Shown here: piece by piece, positions 1 to 8,664 of the stretch
Layout of the letters: each line of letters starts with the position of its first letter
How positions within the stretch are numbered: the first letter of the stretch is position 1
Source: Roseateles sp.
Lineage (GTDB): Bacteria > Pseudomonadota > Gammaproteobacteria > Burkholderiales > Burkholderiaceae_C
DNA: 64,000 bases
Assembly: GCA_019234295.1 (NCBI GenBank)
Contig: JAFALK010000034.1
Location: forward strand, 50,880 to 114,879
Reading direction: 5' to 3'
Notes under the pieces: generated by a model
What the model saw: the letters and a program-made list of their open reading frames with translations, nothing else
What the model was told of the DNA's origin: nothing
Database searches by the model: none
Position numbers and translations under genes: made by a program

Positions 1-180
1 CCGCCGCGCGAAGTCTTCGCGGCGATCTTCCTCGACGCCAAGCTCCGGCCGATCGTGATGGCAGCGCTGCTCACCGTCGCGCTCAAGAGCGCCCTGGCCC
101 TGATCGAGGTGAAGGCGCTGGATCACCTGATCGTCGGCGACGGCGAGCCCCTGTCCTTCGCCGAGCGGGGCCTGTCGTGA
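1..180 (+). pseudogene. RadC/JAB-domain protein remnant, internally deleted, 5' end off window
   Basis: Frame 1 is open from the window edge to the TGA at 178-180. It reads as a RadC C-terminus: the strand [15 protein letters not shown] is followed after only a few residues by [20 protein letters not shown] and the ending [12 protein letters not shown]. In intact RadC proteins about 60 residues lie between these two parts, and they carry the metal-binding HxH...HPSG (MPN+) motif. That whole segment is missing, so the product cannot have the normal JAMM active site. The stop overlaps the GTG start of the next gene (GTGA), so the remnant is still translationally coupled. The N-terminal part lies outside the window. 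RadC ancestry is fairly clear; whether the deleted form does anything is unknown. Confidence 0.65.
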
Positions 181-845
181 AAACCCTAGCCGATCTCAAG
201 GAACTGCATCGCGAGCTCCGGCTGCTCCAGCGCCTGGCCGAGGAAGAGGCCGAGCGCCGCGCTGCCGCCGAGCGCCTGGCCGAGCGCGAGCGGCGGCTCT
301 TCGAGCTCTCGGTCGGCGAGGTGACGCCCCTGCCCGACCGGCAGCGCGCCGTGCACGACCACACGCTGCCCGCGCCCGAGCCACTGCAGCGCAAGGCCGA
401 CGAACGCGCCGTGCTCGTGCAGGCACTCTCCGACGACTTTGACGTGGAGTCCCTGCTGGAGACGGACGAGTCGCTCTCTTTCCGTCGCCCTTTGATCAGC
501 CTCGAGGTCGTTCGCAAGCTGCGTCGGGGTCATTGGGCCTTGCAAGCCCAGATCGACTTGCACGGCCTGCGCCGCGACGAAGCGCGCGAAGCGCTCTCGA
601 CCTTCATCCACGACGCCGCGCGCCGCGGGCTTCGCTGCGTGCGCGTGGTCCACGGCAAGGGCCACGGCTCTCCTGGGCGCGAACCGGTGCTCAAGGGCCG
701 CGTGCGGCGCTGGCTCGTGCAAAAGGAGGAGGTACTGGCATTCGTCCAGGCCAAGGCCAGCGACGGGGGGGCGGGCGCGCTCATGGTGCTGCTGGACGGC
801 AGCTCTCGCGGGCGTGGCGACCCGGGGCCCCACCGCACTCCCTAG
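177..845 (+). CDS. Smr (MutS2 C-terminal-type) domain protein
   Basis: A 222-residue protein starting at GTG 177, overlapping the stop of the radC remnant by four bases. Residues 1-60 are highly charged, rich in Glu and Arg, and probably an alpha-helical or coiled segment. The C-terminal 100 residues carry the Smr signature: a DLHG motif near residue 127, and VVHGKGHGS near residue 160 followed by KGRVRRWL. Smr domains nick or bind structured nucleic acid, and stand-alone proteobacterial members (YdaL/SmrA-like) are small DNA or RNA endonucleases. The length fits this stand-alone class. No partner gene points to a more specific role. Confidence 0.85.
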   Translation: MKTLADLKELHRELRLLQRLAEEEAERRAAAERLAERERRLFELSVGEVTPLPDRQRAVHDHTLPAPEPLQRKADERAVLVQALSDDFDVESLLETDESLSFRRPLISLEVVRKLRRGHWALQAQIDLHGLRRDEAREALSTFIHDAARRGLRCVRVVHGKGHGSPGREPVLKGRVRRWLVQKEEVLAFVQAKASDGGAGALMVLLDGSSRGRGDPGPHRTP

Positions 846-882
846 ACCTGTCCGTGGAAGGTCCGCGTTATGCTCCAAGGCC

Positions 883-1995
883 ATGACCGCTCAACTGCTC
901 CATGAGGAAGTCCGGTTCGCTGCCGAAGCGCTTCGAGCGGCACTCAAAGGCCTGATCGAAGACGCCGGCTGCAACGCGCTCAAGCCGCAGGCCGTTCACC
1001 GCCACATCGGCGTGGATCGCGTGCTGTGCTGGAAGGTCTCACGCCTGATCAAGGCGGCGCGGGTGGAAGAGGCGCTGCTGCAGCTCCCCGGCGACGAGGC
1101 CCTGAGCATCTTCATCACCGCCTTCGAGCGCACCAGCACCAGCACCAGCCCGGGTCGGATCGACGGCGCGCGCGCCGCCGTCGCCGGCCTCAACCGCGCC
1201 ATCGCCAAGCATGTGGGCGACCGCCGCACGCTGCTGCTGATGCTGGACAGCGTGCCGGGCGGCCAGGACGGCCTGGCACAGAGCCGCAAACTGCTGTTCC
1301 GCGGCGCTTCGGGCGTATGGGGCATCCAGGCCCGGGAGCGCCTGCAGGTGCTGATGCTGGCGCCGAACGCCGAGAATCCGAAGGTGGTGGACGCCGCTGT
1401 CGCGGCGGGCTGGGTCGACGTCATGCGCATGCGCCCGGATGCCCGGTGGCGCCTGCCGCTGCCTGACGATGGCGCGCCGCTGGCTGGGGACATGCTCGTG
1501 TCGCAGTTCTGCCAAGACACGCCGCAGCTGACTCGCGAGACGGCGGCGGACGGTGCGACGCATCTCGAAATTGGCCCCTCGGCCACCGGTCGCGTTGGCG
1601 CGTTCTCGATCTTCATGGGCATGCGGCAGAGCGGCCGGCGTGAATTCGGCATCGACGTGCTGGCGCCGACCGAGCACCTGAATTGCGACATCCTCGTGCA
1701 TCGCGAGTTGCGACTGCCGCAAGGCGCGGGCTTGCGTTTCTACAGTGCGGCATTCAGCACTGGCACGGGCTGCACGGACTTCGATCGAATGCCCATCGAG
1801 GCCAAGGCCCAGGCGCTCGATGGCGAGGCGGTGTTCCAGAACAAGCACTATGCGCGGCAGCGCGAGCTGCTGGAATTCATGTTCGAGCGAACGGGCTGGA
1901 AGGCCCAGGACTTTGTTGGCCTGCGCTACGAACTCGACCATCCGCCCTTCCCTTCGGTGGGCGTGTTCAGCGCCCCTTTCGAAATCGGGGAATAA
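883..1995 (+). CDS. Conserved-looking hypothetical protein with N-terminal HTH-like segment
   Basis: A 370-residue protein read from ATG 883; in-frame codons upstream overlap the Smr gene and look non-coding. Residues 1-75 contain a possible helix-turn-helix stretch (LKPQAVHRHIGVDRVLCWKVSRLIKA), followed by a Ser/Thr-rich linker. The remainder is a mixed alpha/beta domain ending in DHPPFPSVGVFSAPF. There is no signal peptide, membrane segment or recognised enzyme motif. I do not recognise a named family. The HTH-like start suggests a DNA-binding or regulatory protein, but this is only a guess from pattern. The gene stands alone on the plus strand. Confidence 0.7.
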   Translation: MTAQLLHEEVRFAAEALRAALKGLIEDAGCNALKPQAVHRHIGVDRVLCWKVSRLIKAARVEEALLQLPGDEALSIFITAFERTSTSTSPGRIDGARAAVAGLNRAIAKHVGDRRTLLLMLDSVPGGQDGLAQSRKLLFRGASGVWGIQARERLQVLMLAPNAENPKVVDAAVAAGWVDVMRMRPDARWRLPLPDDGAPLAGDMLVSQFCQDTPQLTRETAADGATHLEIGPSATGRVGAFSIFMGMRQSGRREFGIDVLAPTEHLNCDILVHRELRLPQGAGLRFYSAAFSTGTGCTDFDRMPIEAKAQALDGEAVFQNKHYARQRELLEFMFERTGWKAQDFVGLRYELDHPPFPSVGVFSAPFEIGE

Positions 1996-2021
1996 GACCC
2001 GTTGTCCTCGCGCCGCAGTGA

Positions 2022-2051
2022 TTGACGCTGCACCGCAAGCCCGGCTACTCT
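2022..2051 (+). promoter_or_regulatory. Putative sigma-70 promoter of the TonB-like gene
   Basis: TTGACG at 2022-2027 and TACTCT at 2046-2051 are separated by 18 bp in the 110-bp gap before the TonB-like gene, and are followed by a strong AGGAGG ribosome site at 2094-2099. The -35 matches consensus at 5 of 6 positions; the -10 is weaker. Confidence 0.4.
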
Positions 2052-2106
2052 GGGCTCGCACCGGTGCATCGTTCTTCACTCACTCCATCCATCAGGAGGA
2101 TTGCGC

Positions 2107-2745
2107 ATGAACATCTCGGCACATCCCGCGTCGCAACCGGCGTCGCGCCTGACGGGCCTCGGCCTCGCAGTCGGCGTCCACGTGCTGTTGATCCTGGGCT
2201 TCGCCAGCGCGTTCGTGATCCAGCAGCAGAGCAAGCCCGCGCCGCCGCCCGAGGTCAAGATCGTCGAGGATCAGCCCAGGCCGCCGCAGCCTCAGCCGCC
2301 GGTTCGGGCCGACAGGGTGCGCCTGAACGATCCAACCTTTACCGAAGTGCTCACGCCTCCCGTGTTCGAGATCAGCCCACCACCCGTGAATCCTGTCCGC
2401 GCTGCTGCGGATGACGGCCGAGTGCGCGATCCCGGCCCGGTCGCGCCGCAAAGAACGCTGCCCGTGACCCAGGCACAGACGCTGCAAGCGCCCGGCACGG
2501 TCTGCACGAAGATGAGCTCGCCCGTGATGCCCAACGTAGCCGGCAGCGGCGAGGCGTTGTTCCGCGTCACGGCCTCCACCCACGCTGGCCGCGTCACGAG
2601 CATCGAGATTCAGACCTTGCGGGCCGGTATGGAGGCCCGTGCAATGCGGGCCTTCCGCTCGGCCATCGAGACGGCGCTGCGCGAAGGCTACGAATGCCCG
2701 GGCGATGTGGGCTTCGTGCAGGACTTCCAGTTCAGGCTGGACTGA
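2107..2745 (+). CDS. TonB-like energy transducer protein
   Basis: A 212-residue protein from ATG 2107, seven bases after AGGAGG. It has one N-terminal membrane segment (about residues 15-38, LGLAVGVHVLLILGFASAFVI), then a periplasmic proline-rich spacer (repeated PP and QP) and a compact C-terminal domain of about 90 residues resembling TonB_C (GEALFRVTASTHAGRVTSIEI...). This architecture couples inner-membrane ExbB/ExbD energy to outer-membrane receptors. No exbB or exbD lies nearby, so it would have to use ones encoded elsewhere. The C-terminal domain is atypical, with Cys pairs near residues 137 and 198, so it may instead be a TonB-fold protein of other function. Convergent with the hemoglobin gene. 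Confidence 0.65.
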   Translation: MNISAHPASQPASRLTGLGLAVGVHVLLILGFASAFVIQQQSKPAPPPEVKIVEDQPRPPQPQPPVRADRVRLNDPTFTEVLTPPVFEISPPPVNPVRAAADDGRVRDPGPVAPQRTLPVTQAQTLQAPGTVCTKMSSPVMPNVAGSGEALFRVTASTHAGRVTSIEIQTLRAGMEARAMRAFRSAIETALREGYECPGDVGFVQDFQFRLD

Positions 2746-2763
2746 TCCGCTGATGGCGCGGGC

Positions 2764-3141
2764 TCAGACGTTGCGCATCCAGTCCGCGGTCCCGGCAAAG
2801 GACTCAGCCAAGCGCTCTTGCAAGGCCAGGTCCAGTTCGCACTCCTGCATGGCCTGCATCATGCAGGCCAGCCATTGATCACGCTCGGCGATACCGATAC
2901 GAAACGGCAGGTGGCGGGCGCGCAGGCGCGGGTGACCGAAGCGTTCGATGTAGTGGTCTGGCCCACCGAGCCAGCCGCAGAGGAACCAGAAGAGCTTGTC
3001 GCGCGCCGCGTCGAGGCTGCTGCCGTGCGCAGCGCGCAGGCGCGCGTAGGCGGGCTCCAGGTCCATCAGATCGTAGAAGCGGTCCACCAGGGCGCGCACG
3101 ACACCCTCGCCGCCCACCCACTCGAAGGTGGACTCAGCCAA
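2764..3141 (-). CDS. Group II truncated hemoglobin (TrHbO-type)
   Basis: A 125-residue globin, the usual size of the truncated family. Hallmarks are VxxFYDLM early in the chain, the FxCGWLGGP stretch, the proximal histidine region GHPRLRARHLPFRIG, and ERDQWLACM carrying the G8 tryptophan typical of group II. Such proteins bind O2 or NO and act in microaerobic or nitrosative stress; the substrate here is not shown by sequence. Its start lies eight bases inside the end of the ParA-type ATPase gene, so it is the last gene of a three-gene minus-strand operon with the ATPase and a diguanylate cyclase. Confidence 0.9.
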   Translation of the reverse strand: MAESTFEWVGGEGVVRALVDRFYDLMDLEPAYARLRAAHGSSLDAARDKLFWFLCGWLGGPDHYIERFGHPRLRARHLPFRIGIAERDQWLACMMQAMQECELDLALQERLAESFAGTADWMRNV

Positions 3142-3913
3142 GGAGCTTGGTCGCCAGGGCTTTTATGGCCTGAGCGGCATCGCTGCCCGGGAAGTTCTCG
3201 AGCAGCAATTGGCGCTTGAGCACGGCCTGGCGCACGGAGACGTCGGACTTCACTTCGCCAAGCAGGTTCAGCTGGAAACCCTTCTCCGGCGAAGCCCCGA
3301 TGAAGCGCTCCAAGACCTGCTGGAGCTGCCCGCAAATCAGCTTGCCTTCGCCCGCTCGGTTGGCCTGGTTGATGAGCAGGCCGATTTTGCGGCGATCCTG
3401 CTGGGTGGCCAGCACCTTGATCGTGGCATAAGCGTCGGTCAGCGAGGTGGGCTCGGGCGTGGCCACCACCATGACGTCCTTGGCCAGGGAAATGGCGTAG
3501 AGCACCACATCGGAAATGCCGGCACCCGTGTCAAGCAGCACCCAGTCGTAGCGCGGCTTCACGGTGTCGAGGATGTGCAACAGCTTCTCGCGCACATCGG
3601 GCGTGAGCCGCGAATACTCCACAAGACCCGAGCCCGCCAACAACACGGAGAAACCGCCCGGTGCCGGCAGGATGGCATCGTCGAGCGTGCAGCGCTCGGT
3701 GAAGACGTCGTGCAGGGTCAGCTTGGGATAGAGGTTGAGCACCACGTCGAGATTGGCCAGGCCCAGGTCGGCGTCGAGCACCAGCACCTTCTGGCCGCGC
3801 TCGGCCAGCGCCGCAGCCAGGTTAGCCGTGACGAAGGTCTTGCCCACGCCGCCCTTGCCGCTCGTGACGGCCAGGGTGCGGGCGGTGCCGCGCGGGGTCG
3901 GGGTCGTCGTCAT
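3134..3913 (-). CDS. MinD/ParA-family ATPase, FlhG-like
   Basis: A 259-residue P-loop ATPase from ATG 3913. It has the deviant Walker A motif SGKGGVGKT at residues 16-24, a DADLGLANLDVVLN switch and VLLDTGAGIS (Walker B region). The LGLANLD signature is typical of FlhG/FleN, which set flagellar number and placement, rather than cell-division MinD. The N-terminal DQA-type helix by which FlhG stimulates FlhF is absent, so it may be an orphan ParA-like positioning ATPase. The start codon overlaps the stop of the upstream diguanylate cyclase (ATGA), and cheR-cheD-cheB lie next door on the other strand. A role in motility or chemosensory placement is plausible but inferred. Confidence 0.8.
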   Translation of the reverse strand: MTTTPTPRGTARTLAVTSGKGGVGKTFVTANLAAALAERGQKVLVLDADLGLANLDVVLNLYPKLTLHDVFTERCTLDDAILPAPGGFSVLLAGSGLVEYSRLTPDVREKLLHILDTVKPRYDWVLLDTGAGISDVVLYAISLAKDVMVVATPEPTSLTDAYATIKVLATQQDRRKIGLLINQANRAGEGKLICGQLQQVLERFIGASPEKGFQLNLLGEVKSDVSVRQAVLKRQLLLENFPGSDAAQAIKALATKLLG

Positions 3914-4809
3914 TCGGTTTCCAGTTGGGTCATGGCGAACAGCAGGCCTTTCTCTTCGGCGCTCACCATCGAGTCGACCTGCGGCTCCATGCACACGCGG
4001 TCACGGCCTTCGGTCTTGGCGCGATAGAGCTGGCGGTCCGCCCTCTCCATCCACAGCACAGCCGAGGAGCGCACCCATTGCGGCGCAAAAGCACCGCCGA
4101 CGCTGACTGTGACGCGCAGGAGCTGGCCGGGCGCAATCTCGATCCGCTGCTCGGCCACCTGCTCGCGCACGCGCTCGGCCACGACGAGGGCGAAGGCTGT
4201 CGCGCAATTGGGCAGGATGATGGCGAATTCCTCGCCACCCACGCGGGCCACCGTGTCCATGGGCCGCACGACCTGGGCCACGGCGCGCGCCACGGCCTGG
4301 ATGACCAAGTCGCCGGCGTTGTGGCCATGGGTATCGTTGACGGCTTTGAAGTGGTCGATGTCCAGCGTCAACAGCAAGGCCGGCTCGCCCGAGCGCGCGA
4401 CCCGGTCGATCTCGCGCTCGAGCGTCATCTCGAAGCTGCGGCGATTGGCCAAGCCCGTGAGCGCGTCCTTGCTGGAGAGATCACACAGGGCGTCGATGAC
4501 CCCCTGGATCCACAAGGCGCTGTGCGAGTCGACATCGGGCAGCGCCACTCCGGCCTGCTGCAGCAGCTGCAAAGCCTGATCCAGCCGCAGGCTGCTGGCG
4601 TCAATAAAAGCGGGATTGGCAGGTCGGTTCAAGGTCGCAAGAGAAGAGCAAGCCTGTTGCTCACTGGCAGCGAGTCTAGCAGCGGCGGTGACGCGAAAGT
4701 GCGACCTCTTGCCGATGTTGCCGCGCACGAATGCCGAAATTCCTGCCGGCAAGGCCCCGTCCATGCAAAATCGGGCCGTCACCCGCCGTTCAGGGTCGGC
4801 TGCAGTCAT
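3910..4809 (-). CDS. GGDEF diguanylate cyclase
   Basis: The C-terminal 170 residues form a GGDEF domain with an intact GGEEF active site (ARVGGEEFAII). An RxxD inhibitory site (RPMD) lies exactly five residues before it, so the enzyme should make cyclic di-GMP and be product-inhibited. The N-terminal 120 residues hold a short helical region and no recognised sensor or membrane segment. The furthest start (4809) is only 24 bp from the divergent cheR start, and the first 40 residues look poorly coding, so a later start is likely. It overlaps the ParA-type ATPase gene by four bases, linking c-di-GMP to that ATPase and perhaps to motility control. Confidence 0.85.
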   Translation of the reverse strand: MTAADPERRVTARFCMDGALPAGISAFVRGNIGKRSHFRVTAAARLAASEQQACSSLATLNRPANPAFIDASSLRLDQALQLLQQAGVALPDVDSHSALWIQGVIDALCDLSSKDALTGLANRRSFEMTLEREIDRVARSGEPALLLTLDIDHFKAVNDTHGHNAGDLVIQAVARAVAQVVRPMDTVARVGGEEFAIILPNCATAFALVVAERVREQVAEQRIEIAPGQLLRVTVSVGGAFAPQWVRSSAVLWMERADRQLYRAKTEGRDRVCMEPQVDSMVSAEEKGLLFAMTQLETE

Positions 4810-4833
4810 TCAGACCAATAGAGCGAGTCCCAT

Positions 4834-5676
4834 ATGTCCCTTGTCGCCAATGCCGATGGAGCAGACGCGGTCGACCACGAATTCAGCTTCAGCCGCGCCG
4901 ACTTTGACAGGGTCCGCGAACTGATCTATCGGCACGCGGGCATCAGCTTGCACGACGGCAAGCACGCCATGGTCTACAGCCGGCTTTCACGCCGCTTGCG
5001 CGAGACTGGGCACAAGAGCTTCGCTGCTTATCTCCAGGCCCTGGAATCGAGCAACAACGCCCAGGAGTGGCAAGAGTTCGTCAACTGCCTGACGACCAAC
5101 CTGACCAGCTTCTTCCGCGAAGAACATCATTTCCACTCTCTGGCAGAGGATCTCAAGGCCGTCTCAGCCCGGCCCGTGCGCATCTGGTGCTGCGCCGCCA
5201 GCACCGGCGAAGAGCCCTACTCCATCGCCATGACCTGCCACGAGGCCCTGGGGGCCAGCGCCCAGGTCCAGCTCGTCTGCAGCGACATCGACACCAATGT
5301 GCTGACGACTGCGCGGCGCGGCGTCTACAACGCCGACTCGCGCGGCCTCTCCCCCCAGCGCCAGAAGAATTTCTTCCTGCGCGGCACCGGCGCCAACGCC
5401 GGGCGCATGCGCGTCAAGCCCGAGCTGGCGCGCGGCATCGAGTTCCGCACGCTGAACCTGATGGACCAGACCTGGCAGCTCGGCGAGCCCTTCCACATGG
5501 TGTTCTGCCGCAACGTCATGATCTATTTCGACGGCCCGACCCAGCGCAAGGTGCTGGAACGCATCCATCGCGTGATGCGCCCGGGCGGTCTGCTCTACGT
5601 CGGTCATTCGGAAAACTTTACCGAGTCGAAGGACCTTTTCCGCTTGCGTGGCAAGACCATTTACGAGAAGGTCTGA
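4834..5676 (+). CDS. cheR: Chemotaxis protein methyltransferase CheR
   Basis: A 280-residue protein. It has the N-terminal CheR helical domain, then a SAM-binding domain with IWCCAASTGEEPYSIAM (residues 111-127) and the later motif FCRNVMIYFDG. CheR methylates glutamates on chemoreceptors in the adaptation step of chemotaxis. It is followed five bases later by cheD, then by cheB, giving the full receptor-modification set. No cheA, cheW or receptor genes are in the window; given this order they probably lie elsewhere. The start at ATG 4834 lacks a strong ribosome site, but it is the first ATG of the frame and gives the family's usual length. Confidence 0.95.
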   Translation: MSLVANADGADAVDHEFSFSRADFDRVRELIYRHAGISLHDGKHAMVYSRLSRRLRETGHKSFAAYLQALESSNNAQEWQEFVNCLTTNLTSFFREEHHFHSLAEDLKAVSARPVRIWCCAASTGEEPYSIAMTCHEALGASAQVQLVCSDIDTNVLTTARRGVYNADSRGLSPQRQKNFFLRGTGANAGRMRVKPELARGIEFRTLNLMDQTWQLGEPFHMVFCRNVMIYFDGPTQRKVLERIHRVMRPGGLLYVGHSENFTESKDLFRLRGKTIYEKV

Positions 5677-5681
5677 ATGCC

Positions 5682-6329
5682 ATGAGCCTTCCAAGCGCCA
5701 GTTCCGCCGCCGCAGGCGCCGAGCGCGTGGCCCGCCTCAAGGCCCTGCCGCGCAAGCAGGGTGAGGCTTCCTTTTTCTTCTACGACGCGCATTTCAAGAA
5801 CGCGGCCGTGAAGATCCTGCCCGGCGAGTATTTCGTGGACAGCGAGGACCTGCTTGTGATGACCACGCTCGGCTCTTGCATCGCCGCCTGCCTGTGGGAT
5901 CGCACGGCCCAGATCGGCGGCATGAATCACTTCATGCTGCCAGAAGGCTCCGGCGATTCGGGCCGTTATGGCTCGTTCGCGATGGAATTGCTCATCAACG
6001 AGATGATGAAGCGCGGCGCCAACAAGAGCCGAATGGAGGCCAAGATCTTCGGTGGCGGCGCGGTCATCTCCGGCATGAACACGATCAATGTCGGTGAACG
6101 CAACACCAACTTCGTCATCGACTATCTCAAGACCGAGCGTATCCCCATCGTCAGCAAGGACGTGATGGATGTGTACCCTCGCAAGGTCTGCTTCCTGCCG
6201 CACAGCGGCAAGGCCATGGTCAAGCGCCTGGCCCCCACCAACACAGATGCGCTCGTTCAGCAGGATCGTGCCGCCGCCCAGAAGGCCCAGCCCGTGGTCT
6301 CGACCGGCGGCTCCATTGACCTGTTCTGA
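5682..6329 (+). CDS. cheD: Chemoreceptor glutamine deamidase CheD
   Basis: A 215-residue protein from ATG 5682, five bases after cheR. It carries the CheD catalytic Cys in TLGSCIAAC and the catalytic His in GGMNHFMLP, with the conserved GGGAVISGM stretch. CheD deamidates receptor glutamines to glutamates. The order cheR-cheD-cheB with tight spacing indicates one operon. The N-terminal extension of about 35 residues before the core is rich in Ala and Ser and is probably flexible. Confidence 0.95.
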   Translation: MSLPSASSAAAGAERVARLKALPRKQGEASFFFYDAHFKNAAVKILPGEYFVDSEDLLVMTTLGSCIAACLWDRTAQIGGMNHFMLPEGSGDSGRYGSFAMELLINEMMKRGANKSRMEAKIFGGGAVISGMNTINVGERNTNFVIDYLKTERIPIVSKDVMDVYPRKVCFLPHSGKAMVKRLAPTNTDALVQQDRAAAQKAQPVVSTGGSIDLF

Positions 6330-6376
6330 ACACCGCCGAAAGACACAGCACAGTACGAAGTACGGAGTAAGAGAAG

Positions 6377-7462
6377 ATGGCAAAGACCCGCGTGGTGGTG
6401 GTGGACGATTCGGCGCTGGTGCGCTCCATCCTCACGGAAATCATCAATCGCCAGCCCGACATGGAATGCATCGGCTCAGCCGCGGACCCGCTGGTGGCGC
6501 GCGAGATGATCCGCAACCTCAACCCGGACGTGATCACGCTGGACGTTGAGATGCCGCGCATGGACGGCCTGGACTTCCTCTCGCGACTGATGCGGCTGCG
6601 ACCCATGCCCGTGGTGATGGTCTCCACACTGACCGAGCGCGGTGCAGACGTGACGATCAAGGCCCTGGAGCTCGGCGCGATCGACTTCGTGGCCAAGCCC
6701 AAGATTGGCGTGGCCGAGGGCATCCGCCAGTTGGCCCAGGACATCACCGACAAGATCCGCGTGGCCGCCAGCGCTCGCGTGCACCGCTCCAGCGTGCCGG
6801 TGCCCGGCGGCGCCGTGGCCGCACCGGCGAAGCCCGTCACCATGGCCAGCATCGGCCGCATGTCCACCGAGAAGATCATCTTCATTGGCGCCTCCACGGG
6901 CGGCACTGAAGCCACCAAAGACGTGCTGATCGAGTTGCCGGCCGACTGCCCGGCCGTCGTCATCACGCAGCACATGCCGCCGGGATTCACGACGAGCTAC
7001 GCCAAGCGCCTGGACGGCCTGTGCAAGATCCGCGTCAAGGAGGCGACCGACGGCGAGCGCATCCTGCCCGGCCACGGCTACATCGCGCCGGGGGGCTTGC
7101 ATCTCACGGTCGAGCGCTCGGGCGCCAACTACATCGCCCGCGTACAGGACGGCGATCCCGTCAACCGCCACAAGCCCTCGGTGGAGGCCCTGTTCCTCTC
7201 GGCCGCCCGCGTGGTGGGCCCCAACGCCCTTGGCGTGATGTTGACCGGCATGGGCGCAGACGGCGCCAAGGCCATGAAGGTCATGAAGGACGCCGGCTCC
7301 TACAACATCTGCCAAAACGAGGCCACCTGTGTCGTCTTCGGCATGCCGCGCGAGGCCATCGCCGCCGGCGCGGCCGACGAGGTGCTGCCCCTGGAGCAGA
7401 TCGCTGGCAAGCTGGTCGAGCGCTTGCGCGCCACGGGCGGCGTATCGCTCAACCGCGTTTAG
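6377..7462 (+). CDS. cheB: Protein-glutamate methylesterase CheB
   Basis: A 361-residue protein in two parts. The receiver domain has acidic residues DD at 10-11 and the phospho-acceptor Asp56 in [12 protein letters not shown]. The C-terminal methylesterase domain carries the triad: Ser in GASTGGTEA, His in ITQHMPPGF and Asp in LTGMGADGA. Phosphorylated CheB removes receptor methyl groups, opposing CheR. It is convergent with hemW, with only seven bases between the stops, so no dedicated terminator is visible there. Confidence 0.97.
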   Translation: MAKTRVVVVDDSALVRSILTEIINRQPDMECIGSAADPLVAREMIRNLNPDVITLDVEMPRMDGLDFLSRLMRLRPMPVVMVSTLTERGADVTIKALELGAIDFVAKPKIGVAEGIRQLAQDITDKIRVAASARVHRSSVPVPGGAVAAPAKPVTMASIGRMSTEKIIFIGASTGGTEATKDVLIELPADCPAVVITQHMPPGFTTSYAKRLDGLCKIRVKEATDGERILPGHGYIAPGGLHLTVERSGANYIARVQDGDPVNRHKPSVEALFLSAARVVGPNALGVMLTGMGADGAKAMKVMKDAGSYNICQNEATCVVFGMPREAIAAGAADEVLPLEQIAGKLVERLRATGGVSLNRV

Positions 7463-7469
7463 GGCCTGT

Positions 7470-8651
7470 TCACTCGGCGAGGAAGAGTGACTGCAAGTCG
7501 CTGAGGAAATCAAATCCCTTCGCGGTGGCGCAGATGCGCGCCGGGTCGGTCTCTAGCAGCCCCTTGGCGCGCCCCTGCTCCAGCGCCTTGGTGATGCTGG
7601 ACGGCGGCAAGCCCGTGCGCTCCAGATAGCTCGCGATAGGCACGCCATCCTTGAGCCGCAGGGCGTTGAGCATGAACTCGAAGGGCAGCTCCTTGCGTGC
7701 CACCTCGTTCTCGTTGGAGACAGCCGCGCCCTCGCCCGCCTTGGCCATATAGGTGGCCGGCTCGCGCCAGCGCACCTGGCGCAGCACGCGGCTCGGGAAG
7801 CTGAGCTTGCTATGGGCGCCAGCGCCGATACCGACGTAGTCGCCGAACTCCCAGTAGTTGAGGTTGTGCAGGCAGCGGTGCCCGGCGCGGGCAAAGGCCG
7901 ACACCTCGTACCGCTGCAAATCGGCTGACCCGGTCCGGGCCGTGATCAGGTCCAGCATCTCGCTGGCGAGGTCCGGGTCGGGCAGGTTGTGCGGCGTGCG
8001 CGTGGCGAACACGGTGTTGGGTTCGATGGTCAGGTGATAGACCGAGAGGTGCGGCGGCCGATAGGCCAGGGCCGTTTCGAGCTCGCGGTCGAGCTCAGCC
8101 AGGGTTTGGCCGGGCAGCGCGTACATGAGGTCGATGTTGAAGGTCTCGAAGGCACTCGCGGCCTCCTCGATGGCGGCGCGGGCCTGGTTGCCGTCATGGA
8201 CGCGCCCCAGGGCTGCGAGCTTGACGTCGTCAAAGCTCTGCACCCCGATGGACAGGCGCGTGACGCCGGCAGCGCGAAAGCCCTTGAAGCGCTCGCGCTC
8301 GAAGGTGCCCGGGTTGGCTTCCAGCGTGATCTCGCAGGCCGGCTCCAGCGGCAAGCGGGCGCGGATGTCGGAGATCAGCTGGCCGATGGCCTCGGGCGAA
8401 AACAGGCTGGGCGTGCCGCCGCCGATGAAGATGCTGACGATGCGCCGGCCCCAGATCAGCGGCAGCGCGGCCTCGAGGTCCGCGCGCAAGGCGGCGAGAT
8501 AGCGGTCGGCCGTCTGCACATCCAGTTCACGCCCGTCGCGGAACTCGTGGGAATTGAAATCGCAGTACGGGCACTTTTTCAGGCACCAGGGCAGGTGCAC
8601 GTACAGCGACAGGGGCGGCAGGGCCGCAAGGTTCAGCGTGCCCGGCCGCAT
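7470..8651 (-). CDS. hemW: HemW-type radical SAM heme chaperone
   Basis: A 393-residue radical SAM protein from ATG 8651. The cluster motif CLKKCPYCDF lies near residue 25, preceded by LSLYVHLPW, and GGGTPSLF follows. The short N-terminus, lacking the extra regions of true HemN, and the position beside rdgB and rph both favour HemW, a heme-binding chaperone, over an oxygen-independent coproporphyrinogen oxidase. The start leaves a 13-bp gap to rdgB; an upstream in-frame extension would overlap rdgB and looks non-coding. Confidence 0.9.
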   Translation of the reverse strand: MRPGTLNLAALPPLSLYVHLPWCLKKCPYCDFNSHEFRDGRELDVQTADRYLAALRADLEAALPLIWGRRIVSIFIGGGTPSLFSPEAIGQLISDIRARLPLEPACEITLEANPGTFERERFKGFRAAGVTRLSIGVQSFDDVKLAALGRVHDGNQARAAIEEAASAFETFNIDLMYALPGQTLAELDRELETALAYRPPHLSVYHLTIEPNTVFATRTPHNLPDPDLASEMLDLITARTGSADLQRYEVSAFARAGHRCLHNLNYWEFGDYVGIGAGAHSKLSFPSRVLRQVRWREPATYMAKAGEGAAVSNENEVARKELPFEFMLNALRLKDGVPIASYLERTGLPPSSITKALEQGRAKGLLETDPARICATAKGFDFLSDLQSLFLAE

Positions 8652-8664
8652 CAGGTGAAGCAGC

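Noticed and set aside
186..884. Long minus-strand frame opposite the Smr gene
   Set aside because: It mirrors the real coding frame in high-GC DNA and has no family signature.
3128..4027. Plus-strand frame of about 300 residues over the ParA-type ATPase
   Set aside because: It is a shadow of the ATPase and GGDEF genes, with His/Gln/Val-rich composition typical of antisense frames.
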